DNA from: Nitrospirota bacterium
Lineage (GTDB): Bacteria; Nitrospirota; Thermodesulfovibrionia; Thermodesulfovibrionales; SM23-35
Direction of reading: 5' to 3'
Length of the DNA: 64,000 nt
NCBI GenBank assembly: GCA_040754395.1
Contig: JBFMCL010000002.1
Span: 62,001 to 126,000, forward strand
Position numbers and translations under genes: made by a program. The notes beneath the pieces were generated by a model. The model did not search any database. It had not been told where the DNA came from and saw only the letters and a program-made list of their open reading frames with translations. Positions within the stretch are counted from its first letter, which is position 1; each line of letters starts with the position of its first letter. Positions 1-10,050 of the stretch are shown one piece after another.

Positions 1-656
1 AGCGCGCCCATTTCCTCAAGTTTCTTAACGGTATTGACAACAGCCGGCCGCCGCTGTCCGATGGCGACATAAATGCAGGTAACATCGCCACCCTTCTGGT
101 TTATGATTGTATCAATGAGGATGGCTGTCTTGCCGATCTGGCGGTCGCCGATGCAGAGCTCTCTCTGCCCCCTTCCGATCGGAATCATGGCATCTACCGC
201 CTTAATGCCTGTCTGGAGCGGCTCATGAACCGGTTTTCTTTTAATGATGCCCGGGGCAACAACTTCGACCTTGCGGGTATTTTTTGTGTTGATCGGGCCC
301 TTGCCATCAATCGGCTGTCCGATTGCGTTGACTACTCTCCCTCTCAGTTCATCTCCGACCGGAACTTCCATAACCTTTCCGGTACGCTTGACAATATCGC
401 CTTCCTTCACGAGTTTGTCCTCACCGAACAGAACCGCACCGACTGAATCTTCTTCAAGGTTCAGTGCCATCCCGACAACACCGTTCGGGAATTCGAGCAT
501 TTCCATGGCCATACAATTGTCAAGGCCATAAATCTTTGCGACACCGTCACCGATGTAGGTCACGGTACCGATTTCACTTACGTCAACCTTCTTTTCAAAG
601 TCTGTGATCTGCTTCTTCAAAAGTTCGCTTATTTCTTCTGTCTTGATTTCTGGCAT
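1..656 (-). CDS. atpA: ATP synthase F1 alpha subunit (N-terminal part, cut by window edge)
   Basis: This is the N-terminal ~218 residues of the non-catalytic nucleotide-binding alpha subunit of F1 ATP synthase; the rest lies beyond base 1. The start reads [17 protein letters not shown], typical of AtpA. The P-loop is visible as [10 protein letters not shown], followed by the conserved [17 protein letters not shown] stretch near the edge. It is the last visible gene of the operon, 4 bp downstream of atpH, and is presumably followed by atpG, atpD and atpC outside the window. Confidence 0.97.
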   Translation of the reverse strand, partial: MPEIKTEEISELLKKQITDFEKKVDVSEIGTVTYIGDGVAKIYGLDNCMAMEMLEFPNGVVGMALNLEEDSVGAVLFGEDKLVKEGDIVKRTGKVMEVPVGDELRGRVVNAIGQPIDGKGPINTKNTRKVEVVAPGIIKRKPVHEPLQTGIKAVDAMIPIGRGQRELCIGDRQIGKTAILIDTIINQKGGDVTCIYVAIGQRRPAVVNTVKKLEEMGA

Positions 657-660
657 AATG

Positions 661-1200
661 TCACCCCTTTATTAACTCATCTTTTAAAAGCCTTAACTGG
701 CCTCTTATGCTCGTATCGTACATGGTGCTTCCCATTTTGATCAGAATTCCGCCGAGAAGGGAAGGATCCACAACGTATTCCAAATCCACATCCCTGTCAG
801 TCAGTTTCTTCAGGGATGCCTTGAGTGTATTCTCATGATCCTTGCTTATCTGGATGGGGGTCATGACCACCGCCTTAGCCTTCTTCTTCTTTTCGAGGTA
901 GAGATTCGTGGCTATCCTGATAATATCGGGGAGCGCGATGATAACCCCGACATCAGAAAGATGCAGAATAAATTTGACCGTGTACTCAGAAAGCTTCATC
1001 TTTTCCGAAAGCGCCTTAAGGATTGTTGTCCTTTCGTCCGATGTGAACCTCGGGTTGATAACAAGGCTCCTGAATTCCCTGCTCTTTACCATCAGGTCAT
1101 TCACTGCGTTAAGTTCGGCAAGTGACTGCGGCACATTTTCGAGGCTTATGCTTCGAAGCAATGCCTTTGCGTACCTGTTTGCTTCTTTTGTCGGTTTCAA
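661..1200 (-). CDS. atpH: ATP synthase F1 delta subunit
   Basis: The 179-residue product has the usual length of the F1 delta (OSCP-like) subunit, which joins the peripheral stalk to the top of the alpha3beta3 hexamer. The family's C-terminal signature is visible as [25 protein letters not shown] split over the last 40 residues. The N-terminal half is helical and starts [15 protein letters not shown], a typical opening. Its start overlaps the atpF stop by 4 bases (ATGA), so translation is coupled; atpA follows after 4 bp. Confidence 0.96.
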   Translation of the reverse strand: MKPTKEANRYAKALLRSISLENVPQSLAELNAVNDLMVKSREFRSLVINPRFTSDERTTILKALSEKMKLSEYTVKFILHLSDVGVIIALPDIIRIATNLYLEKKKKAKAVVMTPIQISKDHENTLKASLKKLTDRDVDLEYVVDPSLLGGILIKMGSTMYDTSIRGQLRLLKDELIKG

Positions 1201-1805
1201 CCTTTGCCTCCTATCTTCACAAGAGACTCTGCAAGCAGTTTTTCCTGCTCCTCTTTGGTCATTTGTTCCTTGATTTTCTTTTCGGCGAGCTCCATGGCAA
1301 GTTCAACCGCTTCAGCCTTAATGGCTTCTTTTGCATGTTTCAGTTCGAACTCGATATTGGCTTTTGCCTGCTCCAGTATTTTTGCCTTGAGTTTTTCACT
1401 TTCACTTGTGATGATGTCCCTTTCCTGTTCGCCGGATTTTTTTGCCGCAGCAAGGATTGCCTCTATTTCACTGTCTTTCACCTTGAGCCTTTCCTCCACT
1501 TCCTGCAGGGCTTTGATAGCGATTTCCTTCGCTTCCCTTGCCTCGTTCAGGGTCTTCTCAATCAGTTCAGTCCTTTTCTGGAGGAAATTCTGAAACGGCT
1601 TTTTCGCGAATACAAAAAGGAGCACAACAAGTACAAGGAAATTGATGATCTTCCATATATAATCTTTCAGCAGTGAACCATGATCACCCTCTCCGCCACC
1701 GGCAAATGCATAAGACGCAAATGTCAGGCTGGCGACAACCAGCAGCAGAATGTAACTGAAAAACTTATGAATGCCGTTTTCTGGATTCTTTTTTCCCTTT
1801 CTCAT
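1197..1805 (-). CDS. atpF: ATP synthase F0 b subunit with N-terminal signal-like extension
   Basis: The 202-residue protein forms half of the peripheral stalk. Residues ~14-36 look like a signal peptide (hydrophobic run ending ASYAFA), followed by a short Gly-rich stretch, a membrane helix at ~50-68 and a long charged coiled coil rich in E, K and A. The extra N-terminal hydrophobic segment is longer than in the short E. coli-type b subunit; similar forms occur in several non-proteobacterial lineages. Start and stop overlap the neighbouring b' and delta genes by 4 bases each. Confidence 0.93.
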   Translation of the reverse strand: MRKGKKNPENGIHKFFSYILLLVVASLTFASYAFAGGGEGDHGSLLKDYIWKIINFLVLVVLLFVFAKKPFQNFLQKRTELIEKTLNEAREAKEIAIKALQEVEERLKVKDSEIEAILAAAKKSGEQERDIITSESEKLKAKILEQAKANIEFELKHAKEAIKAEAVELAMELAEKKIKEQMTKEEQEKLLAESLVKIGGKG

Positions 1806-2224
1806 GCCTTCACCAGCTTTCTTACGATTTCATCGGAAAACCTGTCAACATCGGCCCTTAACGTATTTCTTGCCTTTTCAGCCTCGGACTTGATCTCTGC
1901 CCGCGCCTTCTCAAGGGTTGCAACCGCTTCCGCTTCTGTTGCTGAGAGCAGTTCCCTCTGTTTGTTCAGGCCTTCGGCCTTGAGAGATTCAAACATCTCC
2001 TTTGCCTTGCTTCTGGCTTCGGCAAGCTCACGGTTCATCCTTGCAATGCCTTCTTCCCTTTTTTCTGTCATCTCTCTGGCAGCATCAAGCGCGCCTTTGA
2101 CCGTATCGTCCCGTTCCTTGAAGACTTTCATGATGGGATTGAAAAGGATGGCGTTGAGAATGAAGATTAAGACAAGAAACTGGATGGCTAACACAATAAA
2201 CCATAATGGCTGAATATCTAGCAT
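1802..2224 (-). CDS. atpF': ATP synthase F0 b' subunit
   Basis: A 140-residue stalk subunit with one N-terminal membrane helix (residues ~8-28) and then coiled coil. It sits directly upstream of a second b-type gene, the arrangement of organisms that use a b/b' heterodimer. It is the first gene of the ATP synthase operon in this window, with an AAGGTG-type ribosome site just ahead of the ATG. A c and a subunit are not in this operon segment, so the F0 ring genes lie elsewhere. Confidence 0.92.
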   Translation of the reverse strand: MLDIQPLWFIVLAIQFLVLIFILNAILFNPIMKVFKERDDTVKGALDAAREMTEKREEGIARMNRELAEARSKAKEMFESLKAEGLNKQRELLSATEAEAVATLEKARAEIKSEAEKARNTLRADVDRFSDEIVRKLVKA

Positions 2225-2262
2225 CTTTCACCTTCCATTGAGTAGTTTAGAAAAGCGACACC

Positions 2263-2293
2263 AGAATACCACAGGCAAAAAAAGATTGTCAAG
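2263..2293 (-). promoter_or_regulatory. Sigma-70 promoter of the ATP synthase operon
   Basis: On the minus strand TTGACA (2288-2293) and TATTCT (2263-2268) are separated by 19 bases, and TG-G precedes the -10 hexamer (extended -10). The long spacer is compensated by the extended -10. It lies ~40 bp upstream of the b' start. Confidence 0.6.
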
Positions 2294-2387
2294 AGGTTTT
2301 TGAAATTCAAAAATATAATGTTTCTCATTTTGCAGTTTTATGTCTGAATCCGCATCTGTCCTGCCTTTTTCCGCATATTCATTATGG

Positions 2388-2399
2388 TAAAATACCCGC
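2388..2399 (+). promoter_or_regulatory. Extended -10 promoter of bioF, start of transcription at or near the ATG
   Basis: TGGTAAAAT carries an extended -10 (hexamer 2388-2393). Only six bases separate it from the bioF ATG at 2400 and no Shine-Dalgarno sequence is present, so the mRNA is probably leaderless. Confidence 0.5.
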
Positions 2400-3533
2400 A
2401 TGTTCCTCGATAAAATCAGCAGATTGAGAGATGACAATCTTGTCAGAATCATCAATGACCGGCAGTCCCCGCAGGGGGCACGGATACGCTTCAGGGACAG
2501 GGAATATCTCAATTTTTCTTCGAACGACTATCTCGGTTTCGCAAATCATCCTCTCATTGTCGCGCGCGCGAGGCAGGCGCTGGAAGAATTCGGGTTCGGT
2601 GCAGGCGCATCACGGCTTCTCGGCGGAGGAAGCAGACTGCACAATAAAATCGAAAAAAGAGTAGCCGGATTCAAAAAAACTGACTCCGCGCTCGTCTTTA
2701 ATTCAGGCTATGCGGCAAATACCGGCATCATACCTGCAATCGCGGATGATGCTACGGCTTTGTTCAGTGATGAGCTTAACCATGCAAGCATCATCGACGG
2801 ATGCAGGCTCAGCCAGTCACGAACCCATGTGTACAGACACAAAGACATGTCGCATCTCGAAGACCTCTTAAGGCAGAACAATACCATCAGGAAGATCATC
2901 ATTACAGACAGCATCTTCAGCATGGAAGGGGATATCGCACCTGTCAGGGACCTGTGCAACCTCTGCAAGGCCTACGATGCACTGCTCTATCTGGATGACG
3001 CCCATGCAACAGGGGTAATAGGGGAAGGCAGAGGTGTGCTCGCGCATTTCCGGATTGAGCCCGAACCATGGATATTCCAGATGGGAACGTTCTCGAAAGC
3101 CCTTGGGTCTTTCGGAGCCTTTCTTGCAGGAAGTGCAGATGTCATTGAATGGGTCAGAAACAGCGCACGGAGCTTCATGTTCTCGACAGCGCTGCCGGCA
3201 TGTGTGATTGCCGCATCCGGTGCAGCACTTGAACTGGTCGAAAACACTCCCGGGATGCTGGACAAGCTCTGGGAGAACCGGCAAAAGGCAGCAGACGGCA
3301 TACGAGGTATCGGATATGATATCATGGGCAGCGAGACACCGATAATCCCTGTGGCAACAGGGACGATAGAAAACACCATGCGCATTTCGGGACATCTGTT
3401 TGCAAAGGGTATTTATGCGGCCGCGATACGTCCACCAACCGTAAAGCAGCCCAGAATAAGAATCAGCGTAACCGCCGCACATACCGATGAAGACATCGGA
3501 AGATTAATCGACACACTGAAAGAAGCCGCCTAG
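2400..3533 (+). CDS. bioF: 8-amino-7-oxononanoate synthase
   Basis: This PLP enzyme condenses pimeloyl-ACP/CoA with L-alanine in biotin synthesis. The 377-residue length fits the family. Visible landmarks are the N-terminal NFSSNDYLGFANHP motif, the GAGASRLLGG substrate-site motif, LDDAHATG (PLP ring contact) and GTFSKALGSFGAF with the PLP-binding lysine. The related 2-amino-3-ketobutyrate ligase (Kbl) is possible in principle, but the neighbouring bioD supports BioF. bioA and bioB are not in the window. The ATG has no ribosome site and follows a -10 box by six bases. Confidence 0.94.
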   Translation: MFLDKISRLRDDNLVRIINDRQSPQGARIRFRDREYLNFSSNDYLGFANHPLIVARARQALEEFGFGAGASRLLGGGSRLHNKIEKRVAGFKKTDSALVFNSGYAANTGIIPAIADDATALFSDELNHASIIDGCRLSQSRTHVYRHKDMSHLEDLLRQNNTIRKIIITDSIFSMEGDIAPVRDLCNLCKAYDALLYLDDAHATGVIGEGRGVLAHFRIEPEPWIFQMGTFSKALGSFGAFLAGSADVIEWVRNSARSFMFSTALPACVIAASGAALELVENTPGMLDKLWENRQKAADGIRGIGYDIMGSETPIIPVATGTIENTMRISGHLFAKGIYAAAIRPPTVKQPRIRISVTAAHTDEDIGRLIDTLKEAA

Positions 3534-3756
3534 CCAATATTAAAATGGGAAGAGTGGCTGAGGATAGCGTATTTGCGCGGATTCTTTTGCTGATAGTCAA
3601 ATACACTATGTGAAAATAAAGAGGCAAAAGCCTTGCAGGAAGGAACGACCGAGAATGAGAAAAAAATACGCTGTTCTCAGGATAATCAGAAAAATGTATG
3701 AATAATTATGAATAATTATGTATGAATAATATGGTCTAGGTGCTTGAGGTCATACA
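3534..3756 (+). other. Intergenic stretch between bioF and bioD
   Basis: The stretch has no convincing gene. It contains an inverted repeat CTTTTGC/GCAAAAG (about 3586 and 3625) and an AT-rich short direct repeat GAATAATTAT near 3700-3720 just before bioD. The bioD ATG is preceded by GAGG at seven bases. Confidence 0.4.
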
Positions 3757-4461
3757 ATGGCAAAGGGCTTTTTCATAACCGGCACTGATACAGGAGTTGG
3801 CAAAACCGTTATCACGGCTGCGCTGATCAAGTCCGTACAAACCTTCGGACTGAGGGTCTGCGGAATGAAGCCGATCGAAACAGGCTGCCTCCGAGAAGAT
3901 GAGACATTGATACCTTCCGATGGCATGTTCATCAAAAAGATCTCCCGCATGGAAGAGACAGAGAATGACGTCTCGCCATGCCGCTTTGAGAACCCGCTTG
4001 CACCGTTTCCTGCGGCAGAAATCAAGGGACGACCAGTCAGCCTTGAGAAAGTGCACAAGGTATATCATACGCTGTCCCGGAAATATGATGCGGTTATGGT
4101 GGAGGGAATCGGCGGGCTGCTTGTGCCGGTGACAAGGGATTACTTCGTGCTCGATCTTGCAAAGGATTTCGGATTACCGGTCATCGTTGTTGGGAGACCT
4201 GGTCTCGGCACGATCAATCACACGATGCTCACAGTGAAATATGCGATCAATGAAGGTCTCGTTGTCGCGGGCATCATCATCAACTACCACCATCCTCCCG
4301 ACAGTTCCCTTGCAGAGGCCACAAATCCGGAAGTGTTGACAAAAATCAGCCCGGTTCCGCTCATAGGAGTGTTTCCCCACCTGAAGGATTTGAGCGCACA
4401 GGCCATAGAGGAAGCTGCCCTGCAAAACCTGGATCTGGACATTATCAGGTCATATCTTTAG
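3757..4461 (+). CDS. bioD: Dethiobiotin synthetase
   Basis: ATP-dependent carboxylation of 7,8-diaminononanoate to dethiobiotin. The 234-residue protein opens with FFITGTDTGVGKTVITAAL, the BioD-type P-loop, and has MKPIETG and VEGIGGLLVP, both family motifs for substrate and Mg-ATP binding. It follows bioF on the same strand with a 223-bp gap, so it may have its own promoter. It starts at an ATG with a GAGG ribosome site seven bases upstream. Confidence 0.95.
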   Translation: MAKGFFITGTDTGVGKTVITAALIKSVQTFGLRVCGMKPIETGCLREDETLIPSDGMFIKKISRMEETENDVSPCRFENPLAPFPAAEIKGRPVSLEKVHKVYHTLSRKYDAVMVEGIGGLLVPVTRDYFVLDLAKDFGLPVIVVGRPGLGTINHTMLTVKYAINEGLVVAGIIINYHHPPDSSLAEATNPEVLTKISPVPLIGVFPHLKDLSAQAIEEAALQNLDLDIIRSYL

Positions 4462-4651
4462 CGTATTTTCATTCAGACACTCGCGCAGCCATGCATGTCC
4501 GTTCAATTGGTCACAACGGACTCTTCTTTGTCATCCTTATCCGTTCACCGGCAAGCCCGCAACTCGCAGGACGCTGACGACGGTTTCCGGCATTTCATTT
4601 CCGCTCTCACACGAAATAAATTCTTGAATCCGGTTTGGCTTTGCTCCCGGA

Positions 4652-5524
4652 CTATATCAGCTTCAGATCGGCAAGCACTTTCCTCAGCTTCTCCTTATTG
4701 GCCGGTGCCATCTCGCAGAGCGGAAGCCTGAATTCCTCCTGTATTCTCCCCATCATGGCAAGGGCGGTCTTGACCGGGATCGGGTTTGTCTCGAAGAACA
4801 TTGCCGCGTTCAGGGGTTCAAGCTTATAATGGAGTTCCCGTGCCTTGTCATGCTGTCCTTTCAGCCAGGATGCACACATCTGCGACACCGCCTTTGGCGC
4901 AACATTCGCAGATACCGATATCGCGCCTTTGCCGCCAAGGGCAAGAAGCGTGAGTGTGGTAAAGTCATCTCCGGAAATTACGGTAATCCTGTCCCCGCAC
5001 AACCGAATGATTTCGCTGACCTGTTTCATATCACCCGTCGCCTCCTTAATGGCAACGATGTTCTTTATTTCCGCAAGGCGGGCAACAGTAGCAGGGAGCA
5101 TATTGATTGCAGTACGTCCCGGGACATTGTACAGAACGATAGGGATGTCAACCTTTTCCGCAACGGTCTTGTAATGCCTGTAGAGCCCCTCCTGGGTAGG
5201 CTTATTATAGTAAGGAGTAACCAGCAGGACTGCATCTGCACCTGATTTCTTTGCATGTTCTGTTATTTCTATTGTTTCATCCGTTGAATTCGCGCCGGTT
5301 CCCGCAATGACAGGAACCCGTTTTTTCACTGTCTTCACGGCAATATCAATAACCCTGTAATGTTCCTTGTAATCGAGCGTTGACGCTTCTCCGGTCGTGC
5401 CGCACGGGACAATCGCATTGGTTCCCTGGGCAATATGCCATTCGATCAGATCTCCAAGCGCCTTTTCATCAACCTTCCCCTTCTTAAAGGGGGTAACGAT
5501 TGCGACTATAGACCCTTTAAACAT
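4652..5524 (-). CDS. dapA: 4-hydroxy-tetrahydrodipicolinate synthase
   Basis: Condenses pyruvate with aspartate semialdehyde, the first committed step of the DAP/lysine branch. The 290-residue TIM barrel shows the GTTGEASTL motif, the catalytic tyrosine in VTPYYNKPTQEG and the Schiff-base lysine in VAIKEATGD. It is the last gene of the lysA-dapF-dapA operon, 99 bp after dapF. It converges with bioD. Confidence 0.97.
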   Translation of the reverse strand: MFKGSIVAIVTPFKKGKVDEKALGDLIEWHIAQGTNAIVPCGTTGEASTLDYKEHYRVIDIAVKTVKKRVPVIAGTGANSTDETIEITEHAKKSGADAVLLVTPYYNKPTQEGLYRHYKTVAEKVDIPIVLYNVPGRTAINMLPATVARLAEIKNIVAIKEATGDMKQVSEIIRLCGDRITVISGDDFTTLTLLALGGKGAISVSANVAPKAVSQMCASWLKGQHDKARELHYKLEPLNAAMFFETNPIPVKTALAMMGRIQEEFRLPLCEMAPANKEKLRKVLADLKLI

Positions 5525-5623
5525 ATCTGCCTCCTTTTTAAGGGTTTATACAAGTTTCAAACCCGTCCGATACTGTATTGTTTCTTTGTCTCTCATACGG
5601 AATGTCGCATACACCGGCATTTC

Positions 5624-6484
5624 TCAGATATCTATTATGCCCTCAAACACATGCACAGCAGGCCCTGTCATATACACCCGGTTGTTCTGATCCCACTCGA
5701 TGAAAAGGTCACCACCGGCCAGATGGACAGTTACGGATCTTCCTGCAAGTCCCTTCCTGTGTGCGGCAACAGCGACTGCCGATGCACCCGTGCCGCACGC
5801 CGTGGTTTCACCGGAACCCCTTTCCCACACACGCATACGGATTTCCTTTTCAGAAAGGATTTCGAAGAATTCGACATTCACCCTGTTGGGGAATAACGGG
5901 TGCGTTTCGATCATGGGCCCGTAACGTGATACGGGAAACCCGTCAACATGGTCAACAAGAATAACCGCATGCGGATTGCCCATCGAGACACAGGTGATCC
6001 GGAATTCCCTGTCAGCAACCTGTAGCGGGTAGTCAATAATCATTCCGGATTCATGCCATTGACTGCTCTCTGAAGCCTGTATTGCTACAGGAATCCTTTC
6101 CGGATCAAATACCGGCTCTCCCATATCGACCCTGACCATATCGGCAGCCTTCTCGGGTTTGATGATGCCTGCAAGGGTTTCGATATCGAGAATGCGCTTG
6201 CCGGAAAGGTTTCTGTCCCAGATGTATCGGGCCAGACACCGGATACCGTTTCCGCACATCTCCACTTCGCTTCCGTCAGCATTCAGAATTCGCATCCTGA
6301 AATCAGCCTTGTCAGACGGATAGAGAAGGAGCAGCTGATCTGCGCCGATACCGAATCTCCTGTCACATGCCCGCCGGCTGAATGTCCTGAGGTCCTCTGT
6401 CCCGTGAGGACACGCCTCCTGCATGCAATCCACCACAACAAAGTCATTGCCAAGGCCGTGCATTTTTGTAAAATGGATTTTCAT
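5624..6484 (-). CDS. dapF: Diaminopimelate epimerase
   Basis: Interconverts LL- and meso-diaminopimelate without a cofactor. Both active-site cysteines are visible, in EMCGNGIRCLARY and TTACGTGASAVA. The N-terminus FTKMHGLGNDFVVVD is the family signature and the length (286) is normal. It lies 37 bp downstream of lysA and upstream of dapA, so the three genes supply lysine and the meso-DAP of peptidoglycan. Confidence 0.97.
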   Translation of the reverse strand: MKIHFTKMHGLGNDFVVVDCMQEACPHGTEDLRTFSRRACDRRFGIGADQLLLLYPSDKADFRMRILNADGSEVEMCGNGIRCLARYIWDRNLSGKRILDIETLAGIIKPEKAADMVRVDMGEPVFDPERIPVAIQASESSQWHESGMIIDYPLQVADREFRITCVSMGNPHAVILVDHVDGFPVSRYGPMIETHPLFPNRVNVEFFEILSEKEIRMRVWERGSGETTACGTGASAVAVAAHRKGLAGRSVTVHLAGGDLFIEWDQNNRVYMTGPAVHVFEGIIDI

Positions 6485-6521
6485 CGCAGTATAAAGTGAT
6501 TTTTCTTTTTATCGAGCCTGT

Positions 6522-7778
6522 TCACTGCAAATATCCGGGGATATGTTCGTGCATCACGAGATCGTGATACGTCTGGCGTTTTCTTATCAGCACATGGTGT
6601 TTCCCTTTTATCAGAACTTCTGCAGCTTTCGGCCTGCTGTTATAATTGGAACTCATCGAAAAACCGTATGCGCCGGCACTCATGACCGCGAGATATTCTC
6701 CCTGCTTTACTTTCTGCAACTCGCGTTCTCGTGCAAGAAAATCACCGGACTCGCATATGGGGCCAACCACGTCACAGATTATTCTCTCTCTCCTGTTTCT
6801 TACCACAGGCTGGATGGAATGGTACGCTTCATAGAGTGACGGGCGGATGAGGTCATTCATCCCTGCATCGACGATCACGAATTCCTTCGCCTGCCCTTTT
6901 TTCAGATAGAGTGTTTGTGTCACCAGTATGCCCGCATTCCCGACAATCGACCTCCCGGGCTCCATAATCAGGGTCACTTTCCTGCCTTCAAGCAGCGGTA
7001 TGAGGTGCTGCGCAAGGTCTTTGGGAACCGGCGGCTCCTCATCCTTGTACGAAATGCCGAGACCGCCTCCGACATCGAGATATTTGATCGCAACACCACG
7101 GGCAACAAGTTTGTCTATAAGCAGCAATATCCTTTTCAGCGCATCTACAAAAGGGGTTACCTTTGTGATCTGGGAACCGATATGCTTGTGGATACCGACA
7201 ATATCAATATTTTTCAGTCCCGATGCAAGCCGGTAATATTCCAGCGCATCTTCGATGGGGATGCCGAATTTATGCTTCTTCATTCCTGTCGTAATATACG
7301 GATGGGTTTCCGGATCGATGTCAGGGTTAATCCTCAGTGCTATCGGCGCCCTCTTCTTCATATTGCCTGCAACCCTGTCAATCTCCCGCAGTTCATTTTC
7401 AGACTCCACGTTGAACATGAGGATGCCTGATTTCAGGGCAAACCGTATTTCCTCAACCGTCTTGCCAACACCGGCATACACGATCTTTTTGGAAGGAATC
7501 CCCGCGTTCAGGGCGACAAAAAGTTCCCCTCCTGAAACGATATCAGCGCCTCCGCCGTTTTTTGCGAACAGCCTGATGATCGCAGAACTCGGATTGGACT
7601 TTACCGCATAACAGATGATGTGCGGATAATCATTAAACGCTTCGTCATATGCCCTGAAATGCCGCAGAAGAGTGGTGTAGCTGTATACATACAACGGCGT
7701 TCCGTATTTTTTCGCAAGAGTTCTGACAGGGACATCTTCGGCATACAACTCGCCGGACCGGTACTTGAATGAATGCAT
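6522..7778 (-). CDS. lysA: Diaminopimelate decarboxylase
   Basis: PLP-dependent (fold III) decarboxylation of meso-DAP to lysine. The PLP lysine is in YAVKSNP, the glycine-rich phosphate site in DVGGGLGISY, and the dimer-partner cysteine in CESGDFLA. The open frame extends further upstream, but the ATG at 7778 (MHSFKYRSGELYAED) has GGAG about 8 bases ahead and matches the family start; it gives 418 residues. It is first in the operon with dapF and dapA and is transcribed away from the aconitase gene. Confidence 0.95.
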   Translation of the reverse strand: MHSFKYRSGELYAEDVPVRTLAKKYGTPLYVYSYTTLLRHFRAYDEAFNDYPHIICYAVKSNPSSAIIRLFAKNGGGADIVSGGELFVALNAGIPSKKIVYAGVGKTVEEIRFALKSGILMFNVESENELREIDRVAGNMKKRAPIALRINPDIDPETHPYITTGMKKHKFGIPIEDALEYYRLASGLKNIDIVGIHKHIGSQITKVTPFVDALKRILLLIDKLVARGVAIKYLDVGGGLGISYKDEEPPVPKDLAQHLIPLLEGRKVTLIMEPGRSIVGNAGILVTQTLYLKKGQAKEFVIVDAGMNDLIRPSLYEAYHSIQPVVRNRRERIICDVVGPICESGDFLARERELQKVKQGEYLAVMSAGAYGFSMSSNYNSRPKAAEVLIKGKHHVLIRKRQTYHDLVMHEHIPGYLQ

Positions 7779-8022
7779 GGGAGATCTCCAGGTTTTTATT
7801 TCTTTAAATTCGGCTATATTGTAAACATATTTTCTTTTTATCTCAAGGCACAGGGGCGATGCAATTTTGGATTTCAGTCTTACGGATATGTTACATTTGA
7901 AAAATATCCGTATTGCCAATGACGGCATTGGACATTCCCGCTCACTCCTTCGGAAAGGAAGGCGCGGCATGAATAATACACATAATACAGGCTCACAGCA
8001 TGCACAGGATACGGAGGTTAAA

Positions 8023-9966
8023 TTGGGAAAAAACATTGCAGAAAAGATATTCGAAGCCCACAGGGTATACGGCGAACTGAAACCCGACACCCCTGTGGGA
8101 CTGAAAGTTGATCAGGTCTATACACAGGATGCCACCGGCACCATGACCTGGCTGCAGTTCGAGGCGATAGGGATCGATCGGGTGAAGGTCCCACTCGCGG
8201 TCTCGTATGTCGATCACAACATGCTGCAGCAGAATTTTATGAATCCTGACGATCACGTGTTTCTTCAGACTGCCGCAGCAAGGTTCGGCGCCTATTTTTC
8301 ACGGCCCGGCAACGGCATCTGCCATCAGGTGCATCTCGAACAGTTCGCCGCACCGGGGAAAATCGCGCTCGGCACAGACAGCCATACACCGACAGGCGGC
8401 GGCATGGGGATGATCGCAATCGGTGTCGGCGGACTCGATGCAGCGACAGTAATGGGCGGGGCTCCGTTCGAGCTGACCATGCCGAAGGTGGTCAGGATCA
8501 ACCTGACAGGAAAACTCCGGCGCCCGTGGGTGACCGCAATGGACGTTATCCTGGAAATTCTGCGAAGGCTGACGGTAAAGGGCGGCGTCGGGAAAATATT
8601 TGAGTACGGGGGCCGCGGGGCAAGGGATCTCTCTGTTCCCGAAAGAGCTACCATCACCAATATGGGCGCGGAACTCGGCGCGACAACGTCGATATTCCCG
8701 AGCGATAAAAAAACAAAGGCGTATCTTGCCGCAGTAGGGAGAGAAGCCGACTGGATCGAGATGAAGGCTGACAGGGGTGCCGGATATGCCGAGAGTATCG
8801 ACGTAGACCTCAGCCAGATTGAACCGATGATCGCGCAGCCTCACAGCCCGGACAATGTGGTCTCAGTAAAAAGCCTCACCGGGACAAAGGTCGACCAGGT
8901 CTGCATCGGAAGCTGCACCAATTCCTCGTATCAGGCCCTCAAGACCGTTGCATCAGTCCTGCGGGGCAACACTGTTGCAAGGGATGTGAATCTCCTGATC
9001 AATCCGGGATCAAAACAGGTATATGAGATGATCGCAAAAGAGGGACTTATTGCCGACATGGTGGCAGCAGGGGCAAGAATGCTCGAGGCTTCCTGCGGAC
9101 CCTGCATCGGCATGGGGGGAGCGCCGGGCAGCGGCCAGGTCTCGGTCCGTTCATATAACAGGAACTTCAAGGGCAGAAGCGGCACCAAAGACGCATCTGT
9201 GTATCTTGCAAGCCCGGTATCGTGCGCCGTGTTTGCGTTACAGGGGATGATTCGCGATCCCCGTGAATCAGGACTGCATATCAGCCCTTTCAGAGAGCCG
9301 AAAAAGTATCTGATCAGCAGGAATTTCATCATCCCTCCGGTGACTGATACGGCGGACATTGCAATCATTAAGGGACCCAATATCAGGGAGATATCCATTA
9401 AGGCACCTCTTCAGGATGCCATAGACGCAGAAGTGCTCATCAAGCTCGGAGACAACATCACCACAGATGATATCATGCCTGCGGGATCTGCGGTGCTTCC
9501 GTACCGTTCCAACATACCGGCGATTTCTGAGTTCGTGTTCAGCAATATTGACAGCACCTTCAGCACCCGTGCAAAAGAAGCAAAGGTCTCAGGCGGAGGG
9601 ATTATTGTCGGGGGAGACAACTACGGCCAGGGCTCGTCCCGTGAGCATGCAGCCATTGCTCCGATGTTCCTCGGCGTGCATGCGGTAATCACGAAATCGT
9701 TTGCCAGGATACACCGGTCGAATCTGATCAATTTCGGGATACTGCCCCTTCTCTTCAGAGATGCCGGGGATTATGAAAAAGTTGCACAGGGTGACAGGCT
9801 GCTGATCAGGGACGTCATGAACGGAATTACCGGAACCCAGTTGTATATCGTGCACAATCAGTCAAGGAACTTCGTCTTTGAGGTCTTTTCCCAGCTCAAT
9901 GCGCGTGAACAGGAGATTATCATCTCGGGGGGATTGCTGCCGAACACGAAGAAGCGTCTTGAATAA
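8023..9966 (+). CDS. Aconitate hydratase (probable TTG start)
   Basis: Interconverts citrate and isocitrate with a 4Fe-4S cluster. Cluster cysteines are visible in VCIGSCTNSSY and in ASCGPCIGMG; DSHTPTGGGMG and the C-terminal swivel motif QGSSREHAA are also present. The frame stays open to 7867, but TTG at 8023 is preceded by GGAGG at five bases and gives the family-typical N-terminus (M)GKNIAEKIFEAH and 647 residues. Upstream ATG at 7969 would add 18 unconserved residues. It is the short aconitase type related to the mitochondrial/homoaconitase-like group rather than 890-residue AcnA. It stands alone, divergent from lysA. Confidence 0.9.
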   Translation: MGKNIAEKIFEAHRVYGELKPDTPVGLKVDQVYTQDATGTMTWLQFEAIGIDRVKVPLAVSYVDHNMLQQNFMNPDDHVFLQTAAARFGAYFSRPGNGICHQVHLEQFAAPGKIALGTDSHTPTGGGMGMIAIGVGGLDAATVMGGAPFELTMPKVVRINLTGKLRRPWVTAMDVILEILRRLTVKGGVGKIFEYGGRGARDLSVPERATITNMGAELGATTSIFPSDKKTKAYLAAVGREADWIEMKADRGAGYAESIDVDLSQIEPMIAQPHSPDNVVSVKSLTGTKVDQVCIGSCTNSSYQALKTVASVLRGNTVARDVNLLINPGSKQVYEMIAKEGLIADMVAAGARMLEASCGPCIGMGGAPGSGQVSVRSYNRNFKGRSGTKDASVYLASPVSCAVFALQGMIRDPRESGLHISPFREPKKYLISRNFIIPPVTDTADIAIIKGPNIREISIKAPLQDAIDAEVLIKLGDNITTDDIMPAGSAVLPYRSNIPAISEFVFSNIDSTFSTRAKEAKVSGGGIIVGGDNYGQGSSREHAAIAPMFLGVHAVITKSFARIHRSNLINFGILPLLFRDAGDYEKVAQGDRLLIRDVMNGITGTQLYIVHNQSRNFVFEVFSQLNAREQEIIISGGLLPNTKKRLE

Positions 9967-10050
9967 TGCAGGCTGTCGAGGGGATGACATGTCTCCTGTT
10001 TCATTTGCTGGAAAAATGCCTCTGTTCCGAAGCAGTTCGCATGATACTGT

